NCBI RefSeq assembly: GCF_000092925.1
Contig: NC_014217.1
Span: 3,534,001-3,598,000, forward strand
DNA length: 64,000 nt
Source: Ancylobacter novellus DSM 506
GTDB taxonomy: Bacteria > Pseudomonadota > Alphaproteobacteria > Rhizobiales > Xanthobacteraceae
Direction of reading: 5' to 3'
Part shown: positions 26,564-35,792 of the stretch, one piece after another
How the letters are laid out: each line of letters starts with the position of its first letter
How positions within the stretch are numbered: position 1 is the stretch's first letter
Position numbers and translations under genes: made by a program
The notes under the pieces: model-generated
Told to the model about the DNA's origin: nothing
What the model saw: the letters and a program-made list of their open reading frames with translations, nothing else
The model's database searches: none

Positions 26564-27469
26564 TCAGCTTCCCCGATAGGTCGAGTAGCTCCAGGGCGTG
26601 ACCACCAGCGGCACATGATAGTGCCCTTCCGGCTCGGCGATGCCGAAGCGGACCGGAACCTCGCCGAGGAAGGGTTTGTGCGGCAGCGCCGCGCCGCTCT
26701 CGGCGAAATAGGCGCCGATGTGGAAGACGAGCTCATAAGTGCCGATGCGCAGCGGCACGTCGGCGAGCAGAGGCGCGTCGGTGCGGCCGTCCTGATTGGT
26801 GATCGCCTCCGTCAGCCGCGCCCGGCCGGAGGCGCCGACCTCGAACAGTTCGACGCGCACGCCCGCCGCCGGCCCGCCCTTGTGGGTGTCGAGCACATGG
26901 GTGGTGAGCCGCCCGGCGATGTCCGGCAGGCCCGGCCCGTCGATGCGCTCGGCCAGGCGCAGCCGGGTGATGTGGTCGATCTCGTCGATGGCGTTGGCGA
27001 GTTCGGTGGCGCGGTCATTGGTCAGCCGCCGCTCGAAGGCGTCGAGGACGGCGTCGCGGGTCTGCCGGCGCACGCAGATCACGAAGGGAAAGCCGAAGCG
27101 TTCGCGATAGGCGGTGTTGAGCGCCTCGTAGCGCGTGTATTCCTCCTCGGAAAGCTGGTCGAGGCCGAGCCCCGCCTGCTCGGAGACCGAGGCCGGGGCG
27201 ATGGCGCCGGCCCGCGCCGCCCTGCCGGCGAGGTCGGGATGGATGGAGACGAACGCCGCCTGCTCGGCCTCGCCGCGCGCGCGCACCACCCCCATCAGCG
27301 CCGTATGCAGCGCCGCGACGGTGGCGAAGGGCCGCTCGCGATAGGCCGCGTCCGCCACCCAGGGCGAATGCTCGAAGATGTCGTGCAGCGCGATGACGAA
27401 GCCCGCCTTGTCGAGGGCGTTGAGGTCGTCGAGGCTGATGCGGTCGGACACGGCGATCTCACTTCTCAT
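26564..27469 (-). CDS. Fused OHCU decarboxylase - 5-hydroxyisourate hydrolase (allantoin synthase-like)
   Basis: 301 aa, two domains. Residues ~8-170 are OHCU decarboxylase (UraD): [29 protein letters not shown] and [11 protein letters not shown]. Residues ~188-301 are transthyretin-like HIU hydrolase: [34 protein letters not shown], and the diagnostic C-terminus [19 protein letters not shown]. Together they convert 5-hydroxyisourate through OHCU to S-allantoin, downstream of uricase. Plants have the same domain order in their allantoin synthase. The ATG overlaps the guanine deaminase stop (ATGA). Last gene of the purine operon. Confidence 0.94.
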   Translation of the reverse strand: MRSEIAVSDRISLDDLNALDKAGFVIALHDIFEHSPWVADAAYRERPFATVAALHTALMGVVRARGEAEQAAFVSIHPDLAGRAARAGAIAPASVSEQAGLGLDQLSEEEYTRYEALNTAYRERFGFPFVICVRRQTRDAVLDAFERRLTNDRATELANAIDEIDHITRLRLAERIDGPGLPDIAGRLTTHVLDTHKGGPAAGVRVELFEVGASGRARLTEAITNQDGRTDAPLLADVPLRIGTYELVFHIGAYFAESGAALPHKPFLGEVPVRFGIAEPEGHYHVPLVVTPWSYSTYRGS

Positions 27470-28806
27470 GCGGCGTCGGCGGGAAGGAACGGGTCGCCCG
27501 GACGGGCGCGGTCGTAGACGCAGGCGCCGGCGACCCAGGTGGCGCGCACCGCCCGGTCGTCGCCCAGCGTCATCAGCATGAACAGCAGTTCCTCGACCGA
27601 GTCGCAATAGCCGGCGCGGAATTCCATCAGCGGCGTCGCCTTCGGGTCGAGCACGCAGATATCGGCCTCGCAGCCCGGCGCCAGCCGGCCGAGCCGGTCG
27701 TCGAGGCAGAGCGCCCGCGCGCCGCCGAGCGTGGCGAGATAGAGCCCCTGCACCGCGTCGAGCTTGTGCCCGGCCATGGCTGCGACCTTGTAGGCTTCGT
27801 TCAGCGTCTGCAACTTCGACAGGCTGGTGCCGGCGCCGACATCCGTGCCGAGCCCGACCTTGACCGGCCGGCGCGGATCGACCGCCTCGAACAGGCGGAA
27901 CAGCCCGCTGCCGAGGAACAGGTTCGAGGTCGGGCAATGCGCCAGCGCCGCGCCGCTCTGATGGCAGGTGCAGAAGTCGTCCTCGTGCAGATGCACGCCA
28001 TGGCCGAACATGGAGCGGCGGCCGACGAGGCCGGCATGGGCGTAGACGTCGAGATAGGAGGCGCGGGCGGGGAAGAGCTCGCGCACCCACTCGATCTCAC
28101 CGGGATTCTCGCACAGATGCGTCTGGAGGAAGAGCCCGTCGCGGCTCTTCAGCAGCGCGCCGGCGGCCTCCAGCTGAGCCTCCGTCGAAGTCGGGGCGAA
28201 GCGCGGGGTGACGCAGTAGAGCTGCCGCCCGCGACCGTGCCAGCGCTCGATCAAAGCGAGGCTTTCGTCATGGCCGCGCTGGGCGGTGTCGAGCAGCGCA
28301 GCCGGGGCGTGGCGGTCCATCAGCACCTTGCCGGCGATCATCCGGGTGTTGAACCGCTCGGACTCGGCGAAGAACGCCTCCACGGATTGGGGATGCACGG
28401 TGCAATAGACCATCGCCGTGGTGGTGCCCGCGCGCAGCAATTCGCGCAGGAACAGCTTGGCGACGCGCGCTGCGTGGCCGGCATCGGCGAAGCTCTGCTC
28501 GGCGGGGAAGGTGTAGGTGTCCAGCCATTCCAAGAGCTGCGCGCCGAAGGCGCCGATCATCTGCAGCTGCGGATAGTGCACATGGGCGTCGATGAAGCCG
28601 GGCACGATGAGATGGTCGGGATAGTGCACCGGCTCGACGCCCTCGGGCACGGCGTCGCGCAGCTCGGCATAGGGGCCGAAGGCGCGGATGACGCCGTCCT
28701 CGACGATCACCAGCGCGTCCGAATGATAGTCGAGGCAGGCGCGCGAGGGCTTGTCGAACGGGTCGTCCACCAGCGTCGCCGCCGGGCCGCGCAGCACGGT
28801 GATCAT
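27466..28806 (-). CDS. guaD: Guanine deaminase
   Basis: 446 aa amidohydrolase. The N-terminal metal motif is [20 protein letters not shown]; further ligands are the His of [19 protein letters not shown], and the Asp of [11 protein letters not shown]. The HYPQ and [11 protein letters not shown] signatures separate guanine deaminases from other cyclic deaminases. Makes xanthine and ammonia from guanine in the cytosol. Overlaps both neighbours by ATGA: the dehydrogenase stop upstream and the UraD-HIUH start downstream. Confidence 0.95.
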   Translation of the reverse strand: MITVLRGPAATLVDDPFDKPSRACLDYHSDALVIVEDGVIRAFGPYAELRDAVPEGVEPVHYPDHLIVPGFIDAHVHYPQLQMIGAFGAQLLEWLDTYTFPAEQSFADAGHAARVAKLFLRELLRAGTTTAMVYCTVHPQSVEAFFAESERFNTRMIAGKVLMDRHAPAALLDTAQRGHDESLALIERWHGRGRQLYCVTPRFAPTSTEAQLEAAGALLKSRDGLFLQTHLCENPGEIEWVRELFPARASYLDVYAHAGLVGRRSMFGHGVHLHEDDFCTCHQSGAALAHCPTSNLFLGSGLFRLFEAVDPRRPVKVGLGTDVGAGTSLSKLQTLNEAYKVAAMAGHKLDAVQGLYLATLGGARALCLDDRLGRLAPGCEADICVLDPKATPLMEFRAGYCDSVEELLFMLMTLGDDRAVRATWVAGACVYDRARPGDPFLPADAA

Positions 28807-31517
28807 TCAGCCGCGTCCTTCTGGTCGGGCAGCAGCGCGTAGAGCACATCCGCAGTGAACGGCGTCTCGCGCAGACGCACGCCGGTGGCGTCGAAGATGG
28901 CGTTGGCGAGCGCCGCGGCGACGGGATTATAGGGGCTCTCGCTCATCGACTTGGCGCCCAGCGGGCCGATGGAATCATGGGTTTCAGCGAAGAACACCTC
29001 GGTGCGCGGCACGTCGGCGAAGGCGGGGATGTGGTAGCCCCGGAAGCTCGGATTGGCCACCGCCCCCGCCTCGTCGATCACCAGCTTCTCGTAGAGCGCC
29101 GCGCCGATCGCCTGCGCCACGCCGCCCTCCACCTGCCCGCGGCACTGCATCGGGTTGATGACGGTGCCGGCATCGGCGCCGTGCAGGGAGCGCAGGATGC
29201 GGATCTCGCCGGTGCGGCGATGCACGGCGACCTCGAAGGCCTGCACGTTGAAGGCGACGGAGCGCGGCGTGCCGGCGGCGTCGCCTACGGCTTCGAGCGG
29301 CGCCAAATCAGTGAGCGTTAGGCGGTGCGCGCCGGCGATCACTTCCCCGCCCTCGATGCGGCAGTGATCGGCCGCCACGCCGAGCTTCGCCGCTGCCGCC
29401 TGCCGGATCGCGGCAGCCAGCGCCTCGGCCGCCTTGCGGGTCGCCTCGCCAGCGACCACCGTGCCGGTCGAGCCATAGGCGCCGGTGTCATGGGCGACAT
29501 GCTCGGTGTCGGACTGGCGCACCGCTATCTGCCCGGCGGACGCGCCGAGCACGGTGGCGGCGATCTGCACGTGAACCGTCGTGGTGCCGTTGCCGAACTC
29601 GGCAGTGCCGGTCAGCAACTCGTAGCGGCCCTCGGTGGTGAGGCGCAGCCGCGTCTGGGCGACATGGCCGCGCGGGGGGATGGTGTCGATCATCGCCGCC
29701 GCCATGCCGCGGCCAACGAGCCAGTCGTCGGATAATCGCTCGGGCGACGGCCTCGCCAGCGCCTCCTCCACCGCGTCGAGGCACTGGCCGAGGCCGTAGC
29801 TGCCCATCTCGACGTCGTGGTGCGTCTGCGACCACGACACCATGGCGTCGCCCGACGTCACCACGTTGAGCCGGCGCAGCGTGAAGGGATCGAGCCCGAG
29901 CTTTCCCGCCAGCTCGTCCATCGCCGATTCCACGGCGAAATTGGTCTGGCTCAGCCCGTAGCCGCGAAAGGCGCCGCTCGGCAGGGTGTGGGTGTAGACG
30001 GCATAGCCGTCGACCCGCTTGTTCGGGCAGCGATAGAGCGCGATGGACTCGCCGGCGCCGTGGAACAGCACGCCGGCGGCGTGATTGCCGTAGGCGCCGG
30101 TGTTGGAAAGCATGCGCATGGAGATGGCGATGAGCCGCCCCTCGCGCGTGGCGCCGAGCCTGACCGTCACCCGCATCGGATGGCGGCTGGTCGAGGCGGC
30201 GAACTGCTCGGTCCGCGTATATTCCAGCTTCACCGGCCGGCCGGTCTTCAGCACCGCCAGCGCCACGATGTCCTCGACCAGCATCTCCTGCTTGCCGCCG
30301 AAGCCGCCGCCGACCCGCTCGGTGAAGACACGCACTTTTTCGCGCGGCAGGTCGTAGAGCGTGCACAGCGCGTCGCGGGTCAGAAACGGCGTCTGCGATG
30401 ACGTGCGGAGGATGAGCCGCCCGTCGGCGGCGCGCCAGCCGATGCAGCCATGCGTCTCCAGATGCGCGTGCTGCACGCGCTGGCTCACATAGGTCGCCTC
30501 GTGGATCACGTCGGCCGCCTTGAAGCCGGCTTCGATGTCGCCGATCTCGCCATGCAGCTCGGCGACGATGTTGCGGCCGATATCGGCGATGCGCGAGCCC
30601 GCAGCCTTCCCGCCATGCACCAGCGGCGCGCCAGGCGTCATCGCCTGTTCCGCATCGAACACGGCCGGCAGGACTTCATACTCGACGACGAGCGCGTCGC
30701 GTCCCGCCTCCGCCGCCGCTTCGCTCGTCGCCACCACCGCGGCGACGCGCTGGCCGACATGGCGGACAATATCGTCCAGCACCCGCGTATCGTCGACGTC
30801 GTCCGTGTCGTGGTGGTGCCGCGCGCTCGAAAAATGCCGGGCCGGCGCGTCCTCTTGGGTGAGCACGGCGACGACACCGGGCAGCGCCAGCGCGGCGGAC
30901 GTGTCGATGCGCAGGATGCGCGCATGCGGGTGCGGCGAGCGCAGCAGCTTCATGTGCAGCAGACCGGCCAGCTCGCCCTCCGGCGCCGCGTCCATGGTGT
31001 AGCGCGCCGTGCCGGTGAGGATGGCCGGCCCGGCCGGTGCCGGCAGATTGCCGCCGGCCGCCGCGCCTTCATCATCCGCATCCCGCACACCGGCGATGGC
31101 GTCGGCGATTGCGCGGTAGCCGGTGCAGCGGCAGAGGTTGCCCTTCAGCGCCACGGGAAGCTCCGCCTTCTGGCCCTGGTCGAGGCTGGCCGCGGTCATC
31201 ACCATGCCGGCGGTGCAGAAGCCGCACTGGAAACCCTGCGCGTCGAGGAACGCCTGCTGCATCGGGTGCAGGCCCGGCCCCTCGGCGGTCGCGGCCAGCC
31301 CCTCTATGGTGGTGACGGCCCGCCCCTCGGCGCGATGGGCGGGAACGAGGCAGCTATGCACCGGCCGCCCGTCGAGATGCACGGTGCAGGCGCCGCAATC
31401 GCCGACGTCGCACCCCTTCTTCACCCCGAACCAGCCGAGATCGCGCAACAGCGTGCGCAGGGACTGGCCGGGGAGTGGCGCCGCCTGCTGCACATGACCG
31501 TTGACGGTGAGGTTCAC
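28803..31517 (-). CDS. Xanthine dehydrogenase-type protein: fused 2Fe-2S and molybdopterin subunits
   Basis: 904 aa with a GTG start (VNLTVNGHVQQ) overlapping the FAD-subunit stop. Residues ~1-150 are the two 2Fe-2S domains: KKGCDVGDCGACTVHLDG, VHSC, CGFCTAGMVM and NLCRCTGYRAI. Residues ~170-900 are the molybdopterin domain: GTARYTMDA, ERVGGGFGGKQ, AFRGYGLSQTNFAVES and LGAKSMSESPYNPVAAAL, where the last region holds the expected catalytic Glu. With the separate FAD subunit it would oxidise hypoxanthine/xanthine to urate. In most bacteria the FeS domain is alone or joined to FAD, so this FeS-Mo fusion is less common. Confidence 0.9.
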   Translation of the reverse strand: MNLTVNGHVQQAAPLPGQSLRTLLRDLGWFGVKKGCDVGDCGACTVHLDGRPVHSCLVPAHRAEGRAVTTIEGLAATAEGPGLHPMQQAFLDAQGFQCGFCTAGMVMTAASLDQGQKAELPVALKGNLCRCTGYRAIADAIAGVRDADDEGAAAGGNLPAPAGPAILTGTARYTMDAAPEGELAGLLHMKLLRSPHPHARILRIDTSAALALPGVVAVLTQEDAPARHFSSARHHHDTDDVDDTRVLDDIVRHVGQRVAAVVATSEAAAEAGRDALVVEYEVLPAVFDAEQAMTPGAPLVHGGKAAGSRIADIGRNIVAELHGEIGDIEAGFKAADVIHEATYVSQRVQHAHLETHGCIGWRAADGRLILRTSSQTPFLTRDALCTLYDLPREKVRVFTERVGGGFGGKQEMLVEDIVALAVLKTGRPVKLEYTRTEQFAASTSRHPMRVTVRLGATREGRLIAISMRMLSNTGAYGNHAAGVLFHGAGESIALYRCPNKRVDGYAVYTHTLPSGAFRGYGLSQTNFAVESAMDELAGKLGLDPFTLRRLNVVTSGDAMVSWSQTHHDVEMGSYGLGQCLDAVEEALARPSPERLSDDWLVGRGMAAAMIDTIPPRGHVAQTRLRLTTEGRYELLTGTAEFGNGTTTVHVQIAATVLGASAGQIAVRQSDTEHVAHDTGAYGSTGTVVAGEATRKAAEALAAAIRQAAAAKLGVAADHCRIEGGEVIAGAHRLTLTDLAPLEAVGDAAGTPRSVAFNVQAFEVAVHRRTGEIRILRSLHGADAGTVINPMQCRGQVEGGVAQAIGAALYEKLVIDEAGAVANPSFRGYHIPAFADVPRTEVFFAETHDSIGPLGAKSMSESPYNPVAAALANAIFDATGVRLRETPFTADVLYALLPDQKDAAE

Positions 31518-32338
31518 GCCGCCCCCTCCGCCAGCTCCGCGCATATCTCCTGCGCGAACAGCCCGGTCATGTGGCGGCGCCAGTCCGGCCGGCCGTGGAT
31601 GTCGTCGTAATAGAGCGCGTCGGGGATCGCCTGCGCGAGCCGCTCCGCCAGCGCCGCCCGGTCCGGAAGCGCGTCAAAGTCGAGCCGCATCGGGCGGCGG
31701 GTGGCGGCCGTCACGGTCAGGGCGAAAGCGCCGTCGCGCGCGAGCGTGCCGATCAGCAGCACGCCGGAGCGACCATGCGGCGTGAGCGAGGCGCGGCGGA
31801 AGGCGGTGCGGCACGCCAGCGCCTTCGCCGGCAGCTCGATGGCACGCAGCACTTCGCCCGGTTCCAGCGCGTTGTGCTGCGGCCCGCGCACGAAGTCGGC
31901 CACCTTGACGCGCCTCTCCCCGCCATCCGGCGACCAGACGAGGCAGGTGCCGTCGAGCGCCGCGCAGAGCGAGATCATCGGCCCCGCCGGCAGGCCGAGG
32001 CAGATATTGCCGCCCACGCTCGCCATGTTCCAGATCTTGAACGAGGCGAGGAAGGCGCGGCAGCATTGCGGGATCAGCGCCGCTGCGCTCCAGCCCGAAG
32101 GCGGCTCGAAGGCGTAGAGCTGGGCGATGGTGCAGGTGGCGGAAATCGTCAGCCCTTCCTCGCCCGCCAGCAAGGGCACCCAGTCGAGGTCGGTCAGGTC
32201 GACGAGGCGGCGCACCGCCGGCTGCGGCTCCGAGAAAAGCCAGGTGCCGCCGGCGAGGAAGGCATCGCCCACCTCCAGCCCGCCGAGCTCGGCCCGCGCG
32301 CGGGGCCGCAGAACCGCCGTGACCGTGTTGAGATCCAC
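31514..32338 (-). CDS. FAD-binding subunit of xanthine dehydrogenase (CoxM/XdhB-like)
   Basis: 274 aa, GTG start reading MDLNTVTAVLRPRA. FAD-binding parts: FLAGGTWLFSEPQP in the N-terminal PCMH domain, IWNMASVGGNICLGLPAGPM, then a C-terminal CO-dehydrogenase-flavoprotein-like domain. It passes electrons from the FeS clusters of the fused subunit to NAD+ or another acceptor. Begins 10 bp after the uricase stop and overlaps the fused subunit by GTGA. Confidence 0.9.
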   Translation of the reverse strand: MDLNTVTAVLRPRARAELGGLEVGDAFLAGGTWLFSEPQPAVRRLVDLTDLDWVPLLAGEEGLTISATCTIAQLYAFEPPSGWSAAALIPQCCRAFLASFKIWNMASVGGNICLGLPAGPMISLCAALDGTCLVWSPDGGERRVKVADFVRGPQHNALEPGEVLRAIELPAKALACRTAFRRASLTPHGRSGVLLIGTLARDGAFALTVTAATRRPMRLDFDALPDRAALAERLAQAIPDALYYDDIHGRPDWRRHMTGLFAQEICAELAEGAA

Positions 32339-32348
32339 GCCTTCTGCC

Positions 32349-33188
32349 TCAGCCGCGCCCGACCGTGCACTCGATCTGGCCGTGCGGCTCGTCGGTCGGG
32401 GTGAACACCTGCCCGTCGAAGCCGCGGCCGAAGGGCGAGAGGTCGATGGGCAGATAATGCTTGTTCGGGCAGGCCATGGTGATCTCGGCCACTTCCGGCA
32501 CGGCGGCGAGCACCGCCTCGCCCATGAGATACATGGTGTTCTGCACGCCGGGGCTGTAGGTGCCGGCGAACACCTTCAGCGCCGCTGCCAGCACCGCCGC
32601 ATTGGCCCGGGGATAGGAGGCGGGCACGGAAGACCAGAGCCAGGAGGCGTCCATCGCGGTGGCGAAGAGCCGGTCGGCGGTCGGCTTCAAGGTCGTCGCC
32701 TCGTCGAACACATAGTTTTCCCAGCCCGACTGCGTGGTCTTCAGGAAGGTCAGGCCGGTGACGCCGGAGACGAGGCGCGAGGCCTCGCGCGTCGCCGATA
32801 ATTCGACGAAGGGCTTGCCGTTGCCGTCGAGCACGAAGGCATGGTCGTGCGGCGCGCCGTCGACGGCGATGCGCGTCCATTTCGTCTCGGTGGCGGCGAT
32901 GTCGACGCCCGATACATGGTCGTAGCGATCGAGGAAATACTTGGCGAGAAGACCGGCGAATTCCTCGTTCTCGGCGCCGACATGGTCGCGGGCGACGATG
33001 TTGACGATGTTCTTGATCGAGTCGGTGGCGACGACCTTCGAATTGTCGCCCTCGGTATAGGCGGCGTCGAAGTCGCCGCTCAGCATCGCCTGCACCGAGA
33101 GCTCGCGCACCTCGTGCCGCGCGCTGTCGCGCTTGACCCGCATGATGCGAACGCGGCCCTTGCCGTAGCTGTTGCGAATAAGCGGCAT
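32349..33188 (-). CDS. Urate oxidase (cofactor-free uricase)
   Basis: 279 aa, near the normal ~290-300. Starts MPLIRNSYGKGRVRIMRVKR. Uricase signatures: the N-terminal YGKGRVR Lys, ATDSIKNIVNIVARDH (catalytic Thr), LTFLKTTQSGWENYVFDE, and NKHYLPIDLSPFGRGF. Converts urate to 5-hydroxyisourate and H2O2 without cofactor. First gene of the minus-strand purine operon, so its upstream gap (33189-33365) should contain the promoter; I see no obvious PucR or other operator there. Confidence 0.95.
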   Translation of the reverse strand: MPLIRNSYGKGRVRIMRVKRDSARHEVRELSVQAMLSGDFDAAYTEGDNSKVVATDSIKNIVNIVARDHVGAENEEFAGLLAKYFLDRYDHVSGVDIAATETKWTRIAVDGAPHDHAFVLDGNGKPFVELSATREASRLVSGVTGLTFLKTTQSGWENYVFDEATTLKPTADRLFATAMDASWLWSSVPASYPRANAAVLAAALKVFAGTYSPGVQNTMYLMGEAVLAAVPEVAEITMACPNKHYLPIDLSPFGRGFDGQVFTPTDEPHGQIECTVGRG

Positions 33189-33365
33189 GGCCGACCTCCC
33201 CCTGTCATCGCGCGTCTCGCCGGGGCGTCATGCGAATCGGATGCCAGCCTGCGAGGCGCCGTGCGATTAGTCTGGCATGCCGATGGTCGGCTCCGAAAGC
33301 GGGTGGCGCGCGGCAGTTCGGGGCGCGACAGTGGCGGCGTTTCCATCGTCCTCGCGAGCCCGTTC

Positions 33366-34148
33366 ATGACCGATCCGACCCTCCCACGCCCCTTCCGCCT
33401 CGACGGCCGCGTCGCCCTCGTCACCGGCGCCGGCCGCGGCCTCGGCCTCGAGATGGCGAAGGCGCTGGCGAGCGCGGGGGCGAGCGTGATCGTCAACGGG
33501 CGCGACGCCGGCCGGCTGGAAGAGGCAGCCGAGGCGATCCGCGCGGCCACCGGGCGGCAGGCCGGGACCGCCCCCTTCGACGTCGCCGACCTCGACGCCG
33601 CGCGGGAGGCGCTCGCCGCCATCGTCCGCGACCATGGAAGGCTCGACATCCTCGTCAACAATGTCGGCGTGCGCGACCGGCGGCCGCTGAGCGACTTCTC
33701 CGCGGAGGAGGCTGCCACGCTCATCGCCACCAATCTCGTGGCGCCCACCATGCTGGCGCGCGAGGCGGCCGCGCTCATGGCGGCGCAGGGGCACGGGCGG
33801 CTGATCTTCGTCACCTCCATCGCCGGCCATGTCGCCCTGCCGCGCGATCCCGTCTACACCGCCGCCAAGGCCGGCCTCACCGGGCTGATGCGGGCGCTCG
33901 CTATCGACTATGCCCGCGCCGGCGTCACCTCGAACGCCATCGCGCCCGGCATGTTCGCGACCCAGACGAACGAGCGGCTGGTGGCCGATGCCGATTTCTC
34001 CGCCTTCGTCGATGTGCGTGTGCCGCTCGGCCGCTGGGGCCGCCCGCAGGAGATCGGCCCGGCGGCGGTGTTCCTCGCTTCCGACGAGGCCTCCTTCGTC
34101 AACGGCCATGTGCTGGTGGTCGACGGCGGGCAGACCGTGCGCATGTAG
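33366..34148 (+). CDS. SDR-family oxidoreductase
   Basis: 260 aa classical short-chain dehydrogenase. Cofactor motif VTGAGRGLGLEMA (TGxxxGxG), NNVGVRDRRP, catalytic Ser in FVTSIAGH and YTAAK (Tyr-Lys), then NAIAPGMFATQTN. Proline-rich N-terminus before the Rossmann fold. It resembles gluconate 5-dehydrogenase/FabG-like proteins but the substrate is not determinable. Divergent from the uricase operon with a 177-bp gap. Start at MTDPTLPRP. Confidence 0.88.
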   Translation: MTDPTLPRPFRLDGRVALVTGAGRGLGLEMAKALASAGASVIVNGRDAGRLEEAAEAIRAATGRQAGTAPFDVADLDAAREALAAIVRDHGRLDILVNNVGVRDRRPLSDFSAEEAATLIATNLVAPTMLAREAAALMAAQGHGRLIFVTSIAGHVALPRDPVYTAAKAGLTGLMRALAIDYARAGVTSNAIAPGMFATQTNERLVADADFSAFVDVRVPLGRWGRPQEIGPAAVFLASDEASFVNGHVLVVDGGQTVRM

Positions 34149-34220
34149 CGGTCTTCGCCCTCGACGCGCCCCCTCCCTCGCCCTAGAACCCCGGCGAAAC
34201 CGGCAATGGAGGGACGAGGG

Positions 34221-34865
34221 ATGAGCTTCAGCGACGAACTGCGCGCGGAGAACAGCGGGGACTGGAACGCGGCGGTCGGGCACCGCTTCGTCGACGAGAT
34301 CTTCGCCGGTGCGGTCGATCCCGGCGTGATGCGCCGTTACCTGACGCAGGACTACCAGTTCGTCGACCGCTTCGTCGCCTTGCTCGGCATGGCCATCGCC
34401 ACCGCCGACCAATTCGAGTCGCGCATCCGCTTCTCGCAATTCGCGGCGATGATCACCTCGGACGAGAACACCTATTTCCAGCGCGCCTTCGACGCGCTCG
34501 GCGTGCCGGCGGCCGAACGCGTGCATCCGGTCATCACCGCGCCCACCGCCGGCTTCCAGCAGCTGATGCAGGACGCCGCGCAGACCAACGACTATGCGAG
34601 CTGCCTCGCCGTGCTCATCGTGGCCGAATGGCTGTACCTCTCCTGGGCCGACCGGCCCGGCGCGGCGCTGCCGGCGGACTTCGTGCACGCGGAATGGATC
34701 ACCCTGCACAATAATGACGGCTTCCGCAGCTTCGTGACCTGGCTGCGTGGCGAGCTCGACCGCATCGGCGCGGCGAGCGACGAGGCCGGGCAGGCCCGCG
34801 CCGGCGCCTTCTTCAAGCGCGCGGTGGCGCTGGAGCGCGCCTTCTTCGACCACATCTATGACTAA
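34221..34865 (+). CDS. TenA-family protein, cysteine-less (TenA_E-like)
   Basis: 214 aa, all-helical TENA/THI-4 fold, ATG after GGGACGAGGG. Conserved parts: YLTQDYQFVDRFVALLGMAI, SDENTYFQRAFDALGV, and YASCLAVLIVAEWLYLSWAD. In classical TenA (thiaminase II) the last motif contains the catalytic Cys; here that place reads VAEW, as in the TenA_E class where Glu takes over. Such enzymes salvage thiamine degradation products such as aminopyrimidines. No thiamine gene or THI-box is visible nearby. Confidence 0.82.
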   Translation: MSFSDELRAENSGDWNAAVGHRFVDEIFAGAVDPGVMRRYLTQDYQFVDRFVALLGMAIATADQFESRIRFSQFAAMITSDENTYFQRAFDALGVPAAERVHPVITAPTAGFQQLMQDAAQTNDYASCLAVLIVAEWLYLSWADRPGAALPADFVHAEWITLHNNDGFRSFVTWLRGELDRIGAASDEAGQARAGAFFKRAVALERAFFDHIYD

Positions 34866-35292
34866 GCAGAATGTGATCGCCGAAACAGAAATTGTGGCTG
34901 GCGGCCGGCAATGAGCGATCGAAATTGTGTACTATCAACTTGCGTCCGGCGCATAGTTCGTATGCGTACATCGCGCTCTATTTCTAAGAAGCCACGGCAT
35001 TCCCGATAGGCTTCCGCCCCGGCAAATTGTTCGAAGGCCGGAAATATTCAGAAATGATGTCGTTGCCAGCAGGGATTATGTGCACCATCGCCGAAAGGCC
35101 GGAAGCATCTTCGCCTTGAGACCATTGGGCAGGCATCGCATCGGTAAGATCACGAATGCATTAGCAATCGAACGGTAAATTCGGCCAACCTGTCGAGATT
35201 TTAACTTTTCCCAACACGCACTGCTTTACGATTGCTTATTGACGTTTCCTATTTTGGTGCTAAATCCGTGTCGTTCTCAATGGAGGAAATAA
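34866..35292 (+). promoter_or_regulatory. 427-bp AT-rich leader/promoter region of mucR
   Basis: No gene here. The region is visibly richer in A and T than anything around it (for example TTTCCTATTTTGGTGCTAA near the end), and closes with AATGGAGGAAATAA before the mucR start. Ros/MucR proteins bind AT-rich DNA of low consensus and are typically autoregulated, so this is the probable binding region. A small RNA in it cannot be excluded. Confidence 0.5.
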
Positions 35293-35757
35293 ATGTCGGA
35301 TCAGGATAGCTCATCGGTCGACTATCTCGGCCTCACCGCTGATGTCGTTGCCGCCTTCGTCGGCAATAATTCCGTTCCCGCCACCGAGCTTCCCGATCTC
35401 ATCGCCAAGGTGCATGGCGCGCTGCTTCGTCTCTCCACCCCGGCCCCGGCCGTGGTCGAGGAGGTTCTGAAGCCCGCCGTTCCGGTCAAGAAGTCTGTTA
35501 CGCCGGAATATATCATCTGCCTTGAGGACGGCCTGAAGTTCAAGTCGCTCAAGCGTCATCTGCGTACCAAGTACAACATGACGCCGGAAGAATACCGCGC
35601 GAAGTGGGGCCTGCCGAACGACTATCCGATGGTCGCTCCGAGCTATGCTGAGGCCCGCTCGAACCTTGCCAAGAAGATGGGCCTCGGCCAGCAGCGCAAG
35701 AAGCCTGCGGCGCCCGCTCCGGCCAAGGGCCGCGGCCGCGCCAAGAAGGTGGCGTGA
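35293..35757 (+). CDS. mucR: Ros/MucR-family transcriptional regulator
   Basis: 154 aa, nucleoid-type regulator of rhizobial surface, motility and symbiosis genes. N-terminal dimerisation half ([13 protein letters not shown]...LPDLIAKVH), Ala/Pro/Val linker, then the Ros-type finger [18 protein letters not shown], followed by [20 protein letters not shown] and a Lys/Ala/Pro-rich basic tail. Where Brucella MucR uses Cys-Asp-His-His to bind zinc, this protein keeps the first three but has Lys in place of the last His (HLRTKY). Codon choice in this gene is less GC-biased than in its neighbours, as in highly expressed genes. Confidence 0.93.
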   Translation: MSDQDSSSVDYLGLTADVVAAFVGNNSVPATELPDLIAKVHGALLRLSTPAPAVVEEVLKPAVPVKKSVTPEYIICLEDGLKFKSLKRHLRTKYNMTPEEYRAKWGLPNDYPMVAPSYAEARSNLAKKMGLGQQRKKPAAPAPAKGRGRAKKVA

Positions 35758-35792
35758 CGCACATCTGATTCGGGCCGACGCCCGGACAAATA

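Noticed and set aside
26564..33188. Purine operon as recent horizontal transfer
   Set aside because: Base and codon use look like the surroundings and no mobile element flanks it.
33189..33365. A riboswitch (guanine or xanthine type) upstream of uricase
   Set aside because: No purine-riboswitch core or suitable stems seen in the short leader.
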